Part shown: positions 5,730-13,037 of the stretch, in pieces | Layout of the letters: each line of letters opens with the position of its first letter | How positions within the stretch are numbered: position 1 is the first letter of the stretch | DNA from: Actimicrobium sp047621665 | Lineage (GTDB): Bacteria > Pseudomonadota > Gammaproteobacteria > Burkholderiales > Burkholderiaceae_D | Reading direction: 5' to 3' | DNA: 13,406 nucleotides | Assembly: GCA_047621665.1 (NCBI GenBank) | Contig: JBLHMB010000080.1 | Location: 1-13,406, forward strand | Program-made: the position numbers and the translations under genes | Notes under the pieces: generated by a model | What the model saw: the letters and a program-made list of their open reading frames with translations, nothing else | Databases searched by the model: none | Told to the model about the DNA's origin: nothing

Positions 5730-6972
5730 ACTGCTCATCAACGGTGGACAGCGGCTGTCCGGTGAGATCGTCATTTCGGGTGCCAAGAACGCTGCGCTGC
5801 CGATCCTGTGCGCCGGCTTGCTGACGGCAGACAGCGTGCACTTGTCGAACGTGCCGCAATTGCAGGACGTCACAACCATGCTCAAGCTACTGCGGCAGAT
5901 GGGCTTGCGCGCCGAGCAGGAAGGCAACCAGGTCATGCTCAATGGTGCTGCCATCGACAAGCTCGAAGCGCCGTACGACATGGTGAAAACAATGCGTGCC
6001 TCGATCCTCGTGCTCGGTCCGCTGCTGGCCCGCTTCGGCGAAGCCAAGGTCTCGCTACCCGGCGGTTGCGCAATCGGCTCACGTCCGGTCGACCAGCACA
6101 TCAAGGGTTTGCAAGCAATGGGCGCCGAGATCACGATCGAAGCCGGCTACATCCATGCGCGCGCCAAAAAACTCAAAGGCATGCGCATCGTCACCGACAT
6201 GATCACCGTCACCGGTACCGAAAATTTACTGATGGCCGCCACGCTGGCTGAAGGCGAAACGACGCTCGAAAATGCCGCACGCGAGCCGGAAGTTGCCGAC
6301 CTCGCGCACTTGCTGGTGGCGATGGGCGCAAAAATTGACGGCATCGGCACTGATCGCCTCGTCATTCAGGGCGTCGCCAGCTTGCATGGTGCCGAACATA
6401 CCGTCATTTCCGACCGTATCGAGACCGGCACCTTCCTGTGCGCAGTGGCTGCCACCGGCGGTGACGTGATCCTGAAAAACACTCGCAGCGATATTCTCGA
6501 TGTGGCACTCGACAAGTTGCGCGAAGCCGGCGTAATCCTGACCTCCGGCCCTGACTGGATTCGCGTGCAGATGGCTGCACGACCAAAAGCGATCAGCTTT
6601 CGCACCACCGAATATCCGGGCTTCCCGACCGACATGCAGGCCCAGTTCATGGCGCTGAACTGTATTGCGGAAGGCACCAGCCATGTCACCGAAACTATCT
6701 TCGAAAACCGCTTCATGCATGTTCAGGAAATGAACCGGCTCGGCGCGGCGATTGATATTGAAGGCAACATCGCCATCATCAAGGGCGTCGATCAATTTGT
6801 CGGCGCACCGGTCATGGCGACCGACCTGCGCGCCTCGGCGTCGCTGGTCATTGCCGGCCTCGCGGCGAAGGGCCAGACCCTGATCGAGCGGATTTATCAC
6901 CTGGACCGCGGTTACGACCGCATGGAAGTCAAATTGTCGGCAGTCGGCGCACAGATCGAGCGAGTCAAATGA
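5722..6972 (+). CDS. murA: MurA, UDP-N-acetylglucosamine 1-carboxyvinyltransferase
   Basis: MurA catalyses the first committed step of peptidoglycan synthesis in the cytoplasm, transferring enolpyruvate from PEP to UDP-GlcNAc; it is the target of fosfomycin. The 416 residues compare with 419 in E. coli. Visible active-site features are Lys22-Asn23 in SGAKNAALPIL, catalytic Cys116 in PGGCAIGSRPVD (Cys115 in E. coli; Cys rather than Asp implies the usual fosfomycin-sensitive form), Asp304 in FPTDMQAQF, and Arg370 in TDLRASASL. The ATG overlaps the ibaG end by 8 bp and follows a good GAGGAG site 10 bases upstream. The TGA stop overlaps the hisG start as ATGA, joining cell-wall and histidine genes in one transcriptional path. 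Confidence 0.97.
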   Translation: MDKLLINGGQRLSGEIVISGAKNAALPILCAGLLTADSVHLSNVPQLQDVTTMLKLLRQMGLRAEQEGNQVMLNGAAIDKLEAPYDMVKTMRASILVLGPLLARFGEAKVSLPGGCAIGSRPVDQHIKGLQAMGAEITIEAGYIHARAKKLKGMRIVTDMITVTGTENLLMAATLAEGETTLENAAREPEVADLAHLLVAMGAKIDGIGTDRLVIQGVASLHGAEHTVISDRIETGTFLCAVAATGGDVILKNTRSDILDVALDKLREAGVILTSGPDWIRVQMAARPKAISFRTTEYPGFPTDMQAQFMALNCIAEGTSHVTETIFENRFMHVQEMNRLGAAIDIEGNIAIIKGVDQFVGAPVMATDLRASASLVIAGLAAKGQTLIERIYHLDRGYDRMEVKLSAVGAQIERVK

Positions 6973-7628
6973 ATATCCCCGTCGAACAGCAACTGACCCT
7001 GGCCTTGTCAAAAGGCCGCATCTTCGATGAAACCATCCCGCTGCTCGAAGCAGCCGGCATCATGGTCACCGAAGACCCGGAAACCTCGCGCAAGTTAATC
7101 CTGGCGACCAATGATCCGTTCGTGCGCGTCATCATCGTGCGAGCGTCGGACGTGCCGACTTACGTGCAATATGGCGCCGCCGATTTTGGCGTGGCCGGCA
7201 AGGATGTCTTGCATGAGCATGGCGGCGAAGGCCTGTATCAACCGATCGACCTCAATATTGCCAATTGCCGGATGTCGGTTGCGGTGCAGGAGGGGTTCGA
7301 CTACGCGACCGCCGTGCGCCATGGTGCGCGCTTGCGGGTCGCGACCAAATACGTGCAGACGGCGCGCGAACATTTTGCCTCGAAGGGCGTGCACGTCGAT
7401 CTGATCAAGCTGTACGGTTCGATGGAACTGGCACCGCTGGTGGGCTTGTCGGACGCGATTGTCGACATGGTCAGCACCGGTAATACGCTGCGCGCCAATA
7501 ATCTCGTTGAAGTCGAACACATCATGGAAATCTCGGCCCGGTTGGTGGTCAACCAGGCCGCATTGAAACTCAAGCGCGAGCGTTTGCAACCTATCCTCGA
7601 AGCCTTCGAAAAAGCTTCCCGGGTTTAA
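6969..7628 (+). CDS. hisG: HisG, ATP phosphoribosyltransferase catalytic subunit (short form)
   Basis: HisG carries out the first step of histidine biosynthesis, condensing ATP with PRPP to phosphoribosyl-ATP. The 219 residues include the N-terminal LTLALSKGRIFDETIPLL, the substrate-binding region FGVAGKDVL, and the PRPP-binding loop VDMVSTGNTLRANNL with Asp166 and Ser169-Thr173. The protein ends about 80 residues earlier than the long form (E. coli, 299 residues), so it lacks the C-terminal regulatory ACT-like domain. Short-form HisG enzymes work as a hetero-octamer with the HisZ regulatory subunit, which also confers histidine feedback inhibition. No hisZ is in this window, so it must be elsewhere. 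Translation starts inside the murA stop codon (ATGA) with only a weak GAG-rich upstream site, so coupling to murA is likely. Confidence 0.96.
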   Translation: MNIPVEQQLTLALSKGRIFDETIPLLEAAGIMVTEDPETSRKLILATNDPFVRVIIVRASDVPTYVQYGAADFGVAGKDVLHEHGGEGLYQPIDLNIANCRMSVAVQEGFDYATAVRHGARLRVATKYVQTAREHFASKGVHVDLIKLYGSMELAPLVGLSDAIVDMVSTGNTLRANNLVEVEHIMEISARLVVNQAALKLKRERLQPILEAFEKASRV

Positions 7629-7667
7629 AATAACGTTCCGTCAAGAACAGGCACGCATAGGCAAACC

Positions 7668-8978
7668 ATGACAATCCAGATCCGTAAACTCGATTCTACA
7701 GAAGCCGAATTTCTGACCCGGCTCGACGCTGTGCTGGCCTTTGATGCCAGCGAAGATGCCGCCATTGATCAGGCCGCGGCCACCATCCTGGCCGAAGTCA
7801 AACGGCGCGGCGATGCCGCCGTGCTGGAGTTCACCAATCAATTCGATCGTCTTGCCGCTGACGAGGTCAGTGCGCTCGAAATTCCCGCTGCCGAATTGCA
7901 AGCTGCGCTGCATAATCTGTCGCCGGTACGACGCGACGCACTGCAGCAGGCAGCCGACCGCGTGCGTAGTTATCACGAACGCCAGAAAGCTGAATGCGGT
8001 TCTGCAGGCTTCACGTACACCGAGGCTGATGGTACCGTGCTGGGCCAGAAAGTCACGCCACTCGATCGCGTCGGCATCTACGTCCCCGGTGGCAAGGCTG
8101 CCTATCCGTCTTCGGTACTGATGAACGCGATTCCGGCCAAGGTCGCTGGCGTCGCCGAAGTCATCATGGTCGTGCCGACCCCGGCAGGCATCAAGAACCA
8201 GCTGGTACTGGCCGCTGCGGCGATTGCCGGCGTCGATCGCGTCTTCACGATAGGCGGCGCACAAGCCGTCGGTGCGCTGGCCTACGGCACCGCAACGATC
8301 CCGCAAGTCGACAAGATCGTCGGCCCCGGCAATGCTTATGTCGCCGCGGCCAAGCGGCGCGTATTTGGTATCGTCGGTATCGACATGATTGCCGGTCCGT
8401 CCGAGATCCTCGTGATTTGTGATGGCAGCACCGATCCCGACTGGATCGCCATGGACCTGTTCTCGCAAGCCGAGCATGACGAACTGGCGCAATCGATTTT
8501 GCTGTGCCCGGATGCGGCCTTTCTGGTGGCGGTCGAAGCCAGTATCAACCGGCTTATCGAAGAGATGCCGCGCAAGGCAACCATTGCCACGTCGCTGACC
8601 AATCGCGGCGCGTTGATCAAAGTGCGCAGCATGGAAGAAGCCTGCGAGATCGCCAACCGCATCGCCGCCGAGCATCTGGAGATTTCGGCCGCCGAACCGC
8701 AGCGCTGGGCGGACCGGATCCGTCACGCCGGTGCAATGTTCCTCGGTCGTTTTTCATCCGAAGCGCTGGGCGATTATTGTGCCGGTCCGAACCATGTGCT
8801 GCCGACTTCGCGCACCGCACGGTTCTCGTCGCCGCTCGGTGTGTATGACTTCCAGAAGCGCTCGTCGATCATTCATGTCAGCGCCGCCGGCGCCGTCACG
8901 CTGGGCAAGATTGCCGCCGAACTCGCCTATGGAGAAGGCTTGCAGGCGCATGCCCGCTCCGCTGAAATGCGCCTGTGA
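7668..8978 (+). CDS. hisD: HisD, histidinol dehydrogenase
   Basis: HisD catalyses the last two oxidations of the pathway, L-histidinol to L-histidine, using NAD+ and zinc. The 436 residues match the usual family length. By family alignment the zinc ligands are Gln267 and His270 (FSQAEHDELAQ), Asp369 (EALGDYCAGPNHVLPT) and His428 (GLQAHARSAE). The catalytic pair is Glu335-His336 in AAEHLEIS. The Rossmann-type region DRVGIYVPGGKAAYPSSVLM and IGGAQAVGALAYGT are clear. The ATG follows an AGG about 7 bases upstream, after a 39-bp gap from hisG. The end is unusual: the TGA stop is followed by one Cys codon and then the ATG of the methyltransferase, all in the same reading frame. Confidence 0.97.
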   Translation: MTIQIRKLDSTEAEFLTRLDAVLAFDASEDAAIDQAAATILAEVKRRGDAAVLEFTNQFDRLAADEVSALEIPAAELQAALHNLSPVRRDALQQAADRVRSYHERQKAECGSAGFTYTEADGTVLGQKVTPLDRVGIYVPGGKAAYPSSVLMNAIPAKVAGVAEVIMVVPTPAGIKNQLVLAAAAIAGVDRVFTIGGAQAVGALAYGTATIPQVDKIVGPGNAYVAAAKRRVFGIVGIDMIAGPSEILVICDGSTDPDWIAMDLFSQAEHDELAQSILLCPDAAFLVAVEASINRLIEEMPRKATIATSLTNRGALIKVRSMEEACEIANRIAAEHLEISAAEPQRWADRIRHAGAMFLGRFSSEALGDYCAGPNHVLPTSRTARFSSPLGVYDFQKRSSIIHVSAAGAVTLGKIAAELAYGEGLQAHARSAEMRL

Positions 8979-8981
8979 TGC

Positions 8982-9773
8982 ATGCCGGATCGTGGCGTGG
9001 CTGACTGGCACAACCAGGTCTTTTGCGAAGACGCGCTGGCGGGACTGGCGCGGATTCCCGATGGCGCGATCGACCTGATTCTGGCCGATCCGCCGTACGG
9101 GCTTGGCAAGGATTACGGCAATGATTCGGACAAGCTGGCCACGACTGACTACCTGGCATGGATGCAATGCTGGATCGATGCCGCCCTGCCCAAGCTCAAG
9201 CCGAATGGCAGCCTGTATATTTTTTTGACCTGGCGTCATTCACCGGAAATTTTCGTGATGCTGAAACAGCGCATGACGATGATCAATGAAATTGTCTGGG
9301 ATCGACGGGTGCCCTCGATGGGCGGCACGGTGCGCAAGTATTCATCGGTGCACGACACGATCGGTTTTTTCGCCAACAGCAAGGACTACTACTTCGACCT
9401 CGATGCGATCCGGATTCCGTACGACGCGGTGACCAAGAAAGCCCGTTCGCGCTCGATCTTTGTCGGTGCGAAATGGCTGGAGCTGGGGTATAACCCGAAG
9501 GATGTCTGGAGCGTCTCGCGCCTGCACCGCGAACATCGCGAGCGGGCCGATCATCCGACCCAGAAGCCGCTCGAAATTGTCGAGCGCATGGTCAAGGCAT
9601 CGTGTCCGCCGCAAGGTATTGTGCTCGATCCGTTCATGGGCAGCGGCACCACAGCGGTCGCTGCAAAACGCTGCGGGCGCCAGTTTGTCGGCTTCGAACT
9701 CAATGCCGATTATTGCGCGATGATTGCGCAGCGCCTGGCGCAACTCGACACGGACGCGCAAGACGCGGCCTGA
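8982..9773 (+). CDS. Orphan site-specific DNA adenine methyltransferase (beta class, YhdJ/CcrM-like)
   Basis: This protein probably transfers a methyl group from S-adenosylmethionine to adenine N6 in a specific DNA sequence. The 263 residues have motif IV DPPY (Asp36-Tyr39) in the N-terminal part and the SAM-binding motif DPFMGSGTT (216-224) in the C-terminal part. That order defines the beta class, as in CcrM, HinfI and E. coli YhdJ. HPTQKP at 191-196 (motif X region) and GRQFVGFELNADYC (motif II) fit. The target-recognition region should lie within about residues 100-190. There is no CcrM-type C-terminal extension and no restriction endonuclease nearby, so it is an orphan enzyme whose recognition site cannot be read from sequence. 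It lies inside the his operon between hisD and hisC, 3 bp after hisD. GTG at 8997 is an alternative start. Codon use looks like its neighbours, arguing against a recent arrival. Confidence 0.9.
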   Translation: MPDRGVADWHNQVFCEDALAGLARIPDGAIDLILADPPYGLGKDYGNDSDKLATTDYLAWMQCWIDAALPKLKPNGSLYIFLTWRHSPEIFVMLKQRMTMINEIVWDRRVPSMGGTVRKYSSVHDTIGFFANSKDYYFDLDAIRIPYDAVTKKARSRSIFVGAKWLELGYNPKDVWSVSRLHREHRERADHPTQKPLEIVERMVKASCPPQGIVLDPFMGSGTTAVAAKRCGRQFVGFELNADYCAMIAQRLAQLDTDAQDAA

Positions 9774-9801
9774 TTTTTACCTTGCTTACGGATATCTCCT
9801 C

Positions 9802-10920
9802 ATGTCGCTAATCGAAAATATCATCCGCCCCGAAGTGCGTGCGCTATCGGCTTACCACGTGCAGGATGCGGGCGGTTTCCTGAAACTTGATGCGATGGAA
9901 AACCCGTACCAGTTGTCTGCCGAACTGCGCGCTGAACTCGGCGCGCGGTTGGCTGAGGTGGCGATGAATCGCTATCCGGTGCCAAGCTATACCAAGCTCA
10001 AGGCGGGACTGTGCGAGCGCTTCGGCGTGCCGGCCGGCTTCGATGTAGTGCTCGGCAATGGCTCAGACGAATTGATCGCGATGGTCTCGGTCGCCTGTGC
10101 ACGGCCGGGCGCGAAAGTACTGGCGCCGCTGCCGGGCTTCGTGATGTACGCAATGTCGGCGCGTTTTGCGGGGATGGAATTTATCGGCGTGCCACTGCAA
10201 GCCGACCTGACGCTGGATTTGCCGGCGATGCTCGCGGCGATTGCGCAGCACCGGCCGGCGATCACTTATCTGGCCTATCCGAATAACCCGACCGGCACTT
10301 TGTTTGATGCGGACGACATCGTCACCATCCTGCATGCGGTGGGTGACAGCGGTGTCGTCATCGTCGATGAAGCGTACCAGCCGTTTGCACCGGCGAGTTT
10401 CATGCCGCGCCTGGCCGGGTTCGATAATTTGCTCGTCATGCGTACCGTCTCGAAGCTGGGGCTGGCCGGCATCCGTCTTGGCTACATGTCCGGCAGCGCT
10501 GCGTTGCTGGCGCAATTCGACAAGGTCCGGCCGCCTTACAACATTAATGTGCTGACCCAGGCCGCCGCGGAATTCGTGCTTGAACATACCGATATCCTGG
10601 CCGCACAGGCGACAATTTTGCGTGAGCAGCGCACGCTTCTCAGTGCTGCGCTGGCCGCGTTGCCGGGCGTCGAAGTGTTCCCGTCCGCGGCAAATTTCCT
10701 GCTGATCCGGATTCGCGGCAATGGCAAAACCGGTGATGACGTTTTCGCCGATCTGCTGGCGCGCAAAGTACTGATTAAAAATGTGGGTAAAATGCATTCT
10801 CTACTGGAAGATTGCCTACGGATTACTGTTAGCACACCGGAAGAAAACGCCGCATTTCTCGCTGCATTTACCGCATCCCTTTCATCATCATCTGGACCGA
10901 ATAATGTCAACCGCACCTGA
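9802..10920 (+). CDS. hisC: HisC, histidinol-phosphate aminotransferase
   Basis: HisC is a PLP-dependent class I/II aminotransferase that converts imidazole-acetol phosphate to histidinol phosphate with glutamate as donor. I choose ATG 9802 (372 residues), 28 bp after the methyltransferase stop and with GGA about 9 bases upstream. The frame stays open further upstream (ATG at 9724), but that extension lies inside the methyltransferase gene and does not look like HisC. Features are ENPYQLSAEL near the N-terminus, NRYPVPSYTKLKAGL, GNGSDELIAM, the PNNPTG motif, Asp189 and Tyr192 in VDEAYQPF, and the PLP-binding Lys218 in TVSKLGLAGIRLGYMSG. The last 17 bases overlap hisB. The Ser-rich C-terminal tail (SLSSSSGPNN) is probably disordered and partly shaped by the overlap. 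Confidence 0.95.
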   Translation: MSLIENIIRPEVRALSAYHVQDAGGFLKLDAMENPYQLSAELRAELGARLAEVAMNRYPVPSYTKLKAGLCERFGVPAGFDVVLGNGSDELIAMVSVACARPGAKVLAPLPGFVMYAMSARFAGMEFIGVPLQADLTLDLPAMLAAIAQHRPAITYLAYPNNPTGTLFDADDIVTILHAVGDSGVVIVDEAYQPFAPASFMPRLAGFDNLLVMRTVSKLGLAGIRLGYMSGSAALLAQFDKVRPPYNINVLTQAAAEFVLEHTDILAAQATILREQRTLLSAALAALPGVEVFPSAANFLLIRIRGNGKTGDDVFADLLARKVLIKNVGKMHSLLEDCLRITVSTPEENAAFLAAFTASLSSSSGPNNVNRT

Positions 10921-11512
10921 AATCCAGCGCATCGCCGCTGTCACCCGCAACACCAACGAGACCAGGATCAGCGTCACGATCAACCTCGATGGTACCGGGC
11001 GTCAAAACCTGAAATCGGGCGTACCGTTTCTCGATCACATGATGGATCAGATTGCCCGCCATGGCCTGTTTGACCTCGACGTCGAATGCGACGGTGATTT
11101 GCATATTGATGACCATCACACGGTCGAAGATATCGGTATCACGATCGGTCAGGCATTTGCGCTGGCCATCGGCGACAAAAAAGGCGTGCGTCGTTACGGC
11201 CATGCCTACGTGCCGCTCGATGAAGCCTTGTCGCGCGTGGTGATCGATTGCTCCGGCCGACCGGGCCTGGAGTTCAATGTACCGTTCACCCGCTCGATGA
11301 TTGGCGCCTTTGATGTCGATCTCGTCCATGAGTTTTTTCAGGGTTTCGTCAACCACGCACTGGTCACGCTGCACATCGATAATTTGAAGGGCGACAATGC
11401 CCATCATCAATGCGAAACTGTGTTCAAGGCCTTCGGTCGTGCGTTGCGCATGGCCGCCGAACGTGATCCGCGCTCGGCCGGTACGATTCCGTCGACCAAA
11501 GGTTCGCTGTAA
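10904..11512 (+). CDS. hisB: HisB, imidazoleglycerol-phosphate dehydratase (monofunctional)
   Basis: HisB dehydrates imidazole glycerol phosphate to imidazole acetol phosphate, the step before HisC. The 202 residues contain only the dehydratase domain; the histidinol-phosphatase half of the E. coli bifunctional HisB (355 residues) is absent, so a separate phosphatase must act elsewhere. The two metal-binding histidine clusters characteristic of the family are DDHHTVEDIG (His71-His72) and HHQCE (His167-Glu171). FLDHMMDQIARHG and the C-terminal PSTKGSL are also typical. The open frame extends upstream to 10781, but that part lies in hisC. ATG 10904, with GGA 7 bases upstream, gives the standard N-terminus and a 17-bp overlap with hisC. 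A 36-bp gap with a T7 run follows before hisH. Confidence 0.96.
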   Translation: MSTAPEIQRIAAVTRNTNETRISVTINLDGTGRQNLKSGVPFLDHMMDQIARHGLFDLDVECDGDLHIDDHHTVEDIGITIGQAFALAIGDKKGVRRYGHAYVPLDEALSRVVIDCSGRPGLEFNVPFTRSMIGAFDVDLVHEFFQGFVNHALVTLHIDNLKGDNAHHQCETVFKAFGRALRMAAERDPRSAGTIPSTKGSL

Positions 11513-11548
11513 GCAGCCCGTTTTTTTATTGATGTCAGACCTTCAAGC

Positions 11549-12187
11549 ATGAACAAAATTGTAGTAGTCGATTACGGTATGGGAAATTTGCGCTCGGTCG
11601 CACAAGCCTTGCGGCAGGTCGCGCCGGATGCTGATGTGCGTATTTCCGGTGACGTGCAGGACATCGTCACGGCCGACCGTCTGGTCTTGCCGGGGCAGGG
11701 CGCGATTCCGGATTGTATGCGCTGCCTGCGCGAGTCCGGTTTGCAGGACGCGCTGCTTGAGGCGGTGCGCAGCAAGCCGCTGCTCGGGATCTGTGTTGGC
11801 GAGCAACTGCTGTTCGACTGGAGCGAAGAGGGCGATACGCCGGGTCTGGGTCTGCTGCCAGGTAAAGTCGTCAAGTTCCAGCTCGATGGCCAGTTGCAGG
11901 AAGACGGCTCGCGCTTCAAAGTGCCGCAGATGGGATGGAACCGCGTACGCCAGACAGCGATTCATCCGCTCTGGGAGGGGATTCTCGATCAGAGTTATTT
12001 TTATTTCGTGCACAGTTATTACGCTCAACCTGCCGAACTGGCACACGTCGCCGGTGAAAGCTTGTACGGTGCACCTTTTGCCTGTGCGGTTGCACGTGAT
12101 AATATTTTCGCGACCCAGTTCCACCCTGAAAAAAGTGCTTCGGCCGGTTTGCAGCTCTACAAAAATTTCGTGCACTGGAATCCCTGA
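11549..12187 (+). CDS. hisH: HisH, glutaminase subunit of imidazole glycerol phosphate synthase
   Basis: HisH is a class I glutamine amidotransferase that supplies ammonia to HisF for synthesis of imidazole glycerol phosphate and AICAR. It has 212 residues. The catalytic triad is visible: Cys82 in LLGICVGEQLL, and His192 and Glu194 in TQFHPEKSAS. The N-terminal VVVDYGMGNLRSV and the oxyanion-strand region LPGQGAIPDCM are family features. PQMGWNRV and YFYFVHSYYA are the regions that contact HisF in studied homologues. No convincing Shine-Dalgarno precedes the ATG. Gaps of 36 bp before and 55 bp after make this stretch looser than the rest of the operon. Its partner hisF is encoded two genes downstream and is only partly in the window. 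Confidence 0.96.
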   Translation: MNKIVVVDYGMGNLRSVAQALRQVAPDADVRISGDVQDIVTADRLVLPGQGAIPDCMRCLRESGLQDALLEAVRSKPLLGICVGEQLLFDWSEEGDTPGLGLLPGKVVKFQLDGQLQEDGSRFKVPQMGWNRVRQTAIHPLWEGILDQSYFYFVHSYYAQPAELAHVAGESLYGAPFACAVARDNIFATQFHPEKSASAGLQLYKNFVHWNP

Positions 12188-12242
12188 GCGCGGTCGACCC
12201 GATCGCTTGTCATTCACATTTTTATTTACTTAATCAATAGCC

Positions 12243-13037
12243 ATGTTGCTCATTCCCGCTATCGACCTCAAAGACGGTCATTGTGTTCGCCTTAAACAAG
12301 GTGACATGGATCAGGCCACCGTATTTTCTGAAGACCCGGGCGCGATGGCGCGTCACTGGCTCGAACAGGGCGCGCGTCGCCTGCATCTGGTCGACCTTAA
12401 CGGCGCGTTCGCCGGCAAGCCAAAAAATGAAAGCGCGGTCAAGGCCATCGTCAAGGCAGTGCGTGAGTTTGCCGAAGCCAACGGCATCGATGAAATTCCG
12501 ATCCAGCTCGGTGGCGGCATCCGCGACCTCGACACCATCGAACGTTACCTCGATGATGGCTTGAGTTACATCATCATCGGTACCGCCGCCGTCAAGAATC
12601 CGGGCTTTCTGCAGGATGCCTGCAGCGCGTTCCCGGGCCAGATCATCGTCGGCCTCGACGCCCGCGACGGCAAGGTCGCTACCGATGGCTGGAGCAAACT
12701 GACCGGCCACGAAGTCATCGACCTGGCCCGCAAATTCGAAGACTACGGTTGCGAAGCGATCGTCTATACCGACATCGGCCGCGATGGCATGATGGGTGGC
12801 ATCAACATGGAAGCTACCGTGAAGCTGGCGCAAAGCATGACGATCCCGGTCATCGCCTCCGGTGGCGTGCACAACGTCAAGGATGTCGAGGCATTGTGTG
12901 CGGTGCAGTTCGAAGGCATCGAAGGCGTCATTTGCGGACGATCGATTTATGAAGGCACGCTCGATTTGCGCTCGGCGCAAGAGCGTGCCGACACGCTCAC
13001 GGCTGACCTGGATCAAGCGATCCCCGACACCCAATGA
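12243..13037 (+). CDS. hisA: HisA, ProFAR isomerase
   Basis: HisA is 1-(5-phosphoribosyl)-5-[(5-phosphoribosylamino)methylideneamino]imidazole-4-carboxamide isomerase, performing the Amadori rearrangement of ProFAR to PRFAR. The 264 residues form a (beta/alpha)8 barrel. The likely catalytic aspartates are Asp8 in LIPAIDLKDG and Asp139 in VGLDARDG. Phosphate-binding glycine loops are QLGGGIRDL, the IASGGVHN stretch and VICGRSIYEG. An insertion of several residues before IPIQLGGG (EFAEANGIDE) explains the slightly longer length. The ATG has no recognisable ribosome binding site in the AT-rich 55-bp gap after hisH. The stop overlaps the hisF start as ATGA. Confidence 0.96.
   Translation: MLLIPAIDLKDGHCVRLKQGDMDQATVFSEDPGAMARHWLEQGARRLHLVDLNGAFAGKPKNESAVKAIVKAVREFAEANGIDEIPIQLGGGIRDLDTIERYLDDGLSYIIIGTAAVKNPGFLQDACSAFPGQIIVGLDARDGKVATDGWSKLTGHEVIDLARKFEDYGCEAIVYTDIGRDGMMGGINMEATVKLAQSMTIPVIASGGVHNVKDVEALCAVQFEGIEGVICGRSIYEGTLDLRSAQERADTLTADLDQAIPDTQ

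Noticed and set aside
7603..7631. TAAAAT at 7626-7631 as a -10 for hisD
   Set aside because: It overlaps the hisG stop codon and has no acceptable -35 at 15-18 bases upstream.
7641..8726. Long open frame (361 codons) on the - strand opposite hisD
   Set aside because: It mirrors the codon structure of hisD, has no recognisable domain and is rich in His/Arg/Gln as expected for antisense shadows in GC-rich genes. Similar long frames lie opposite murA, hisC, yadH and hisA.
9724..9801. N-terminal extension of hisC starting at ATG 9724
   Set aside because: It lies within the methyltransferase coding sequence, and the extension (RSAWRNSTRTRKTRPDF) does not resemble HisC. ATG 9802 gives the normal family N-terminus.
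10781..10903. N-terminal extension of hisB starting at 10781
   Set aside because: The upstream part is hisC read in another frame; the dehydratase begins normally at ATG 10904.
12207..12234. TTGTCA, 16-base spacer, CTTAAT as a promoter for hisA
   Set aside because: The -10 matches only 4 of 6 positions, and the implied transcript start would leave a leader of only about 2 bases before the hisA ATG. AT-rich gap sequence can give this by chance.
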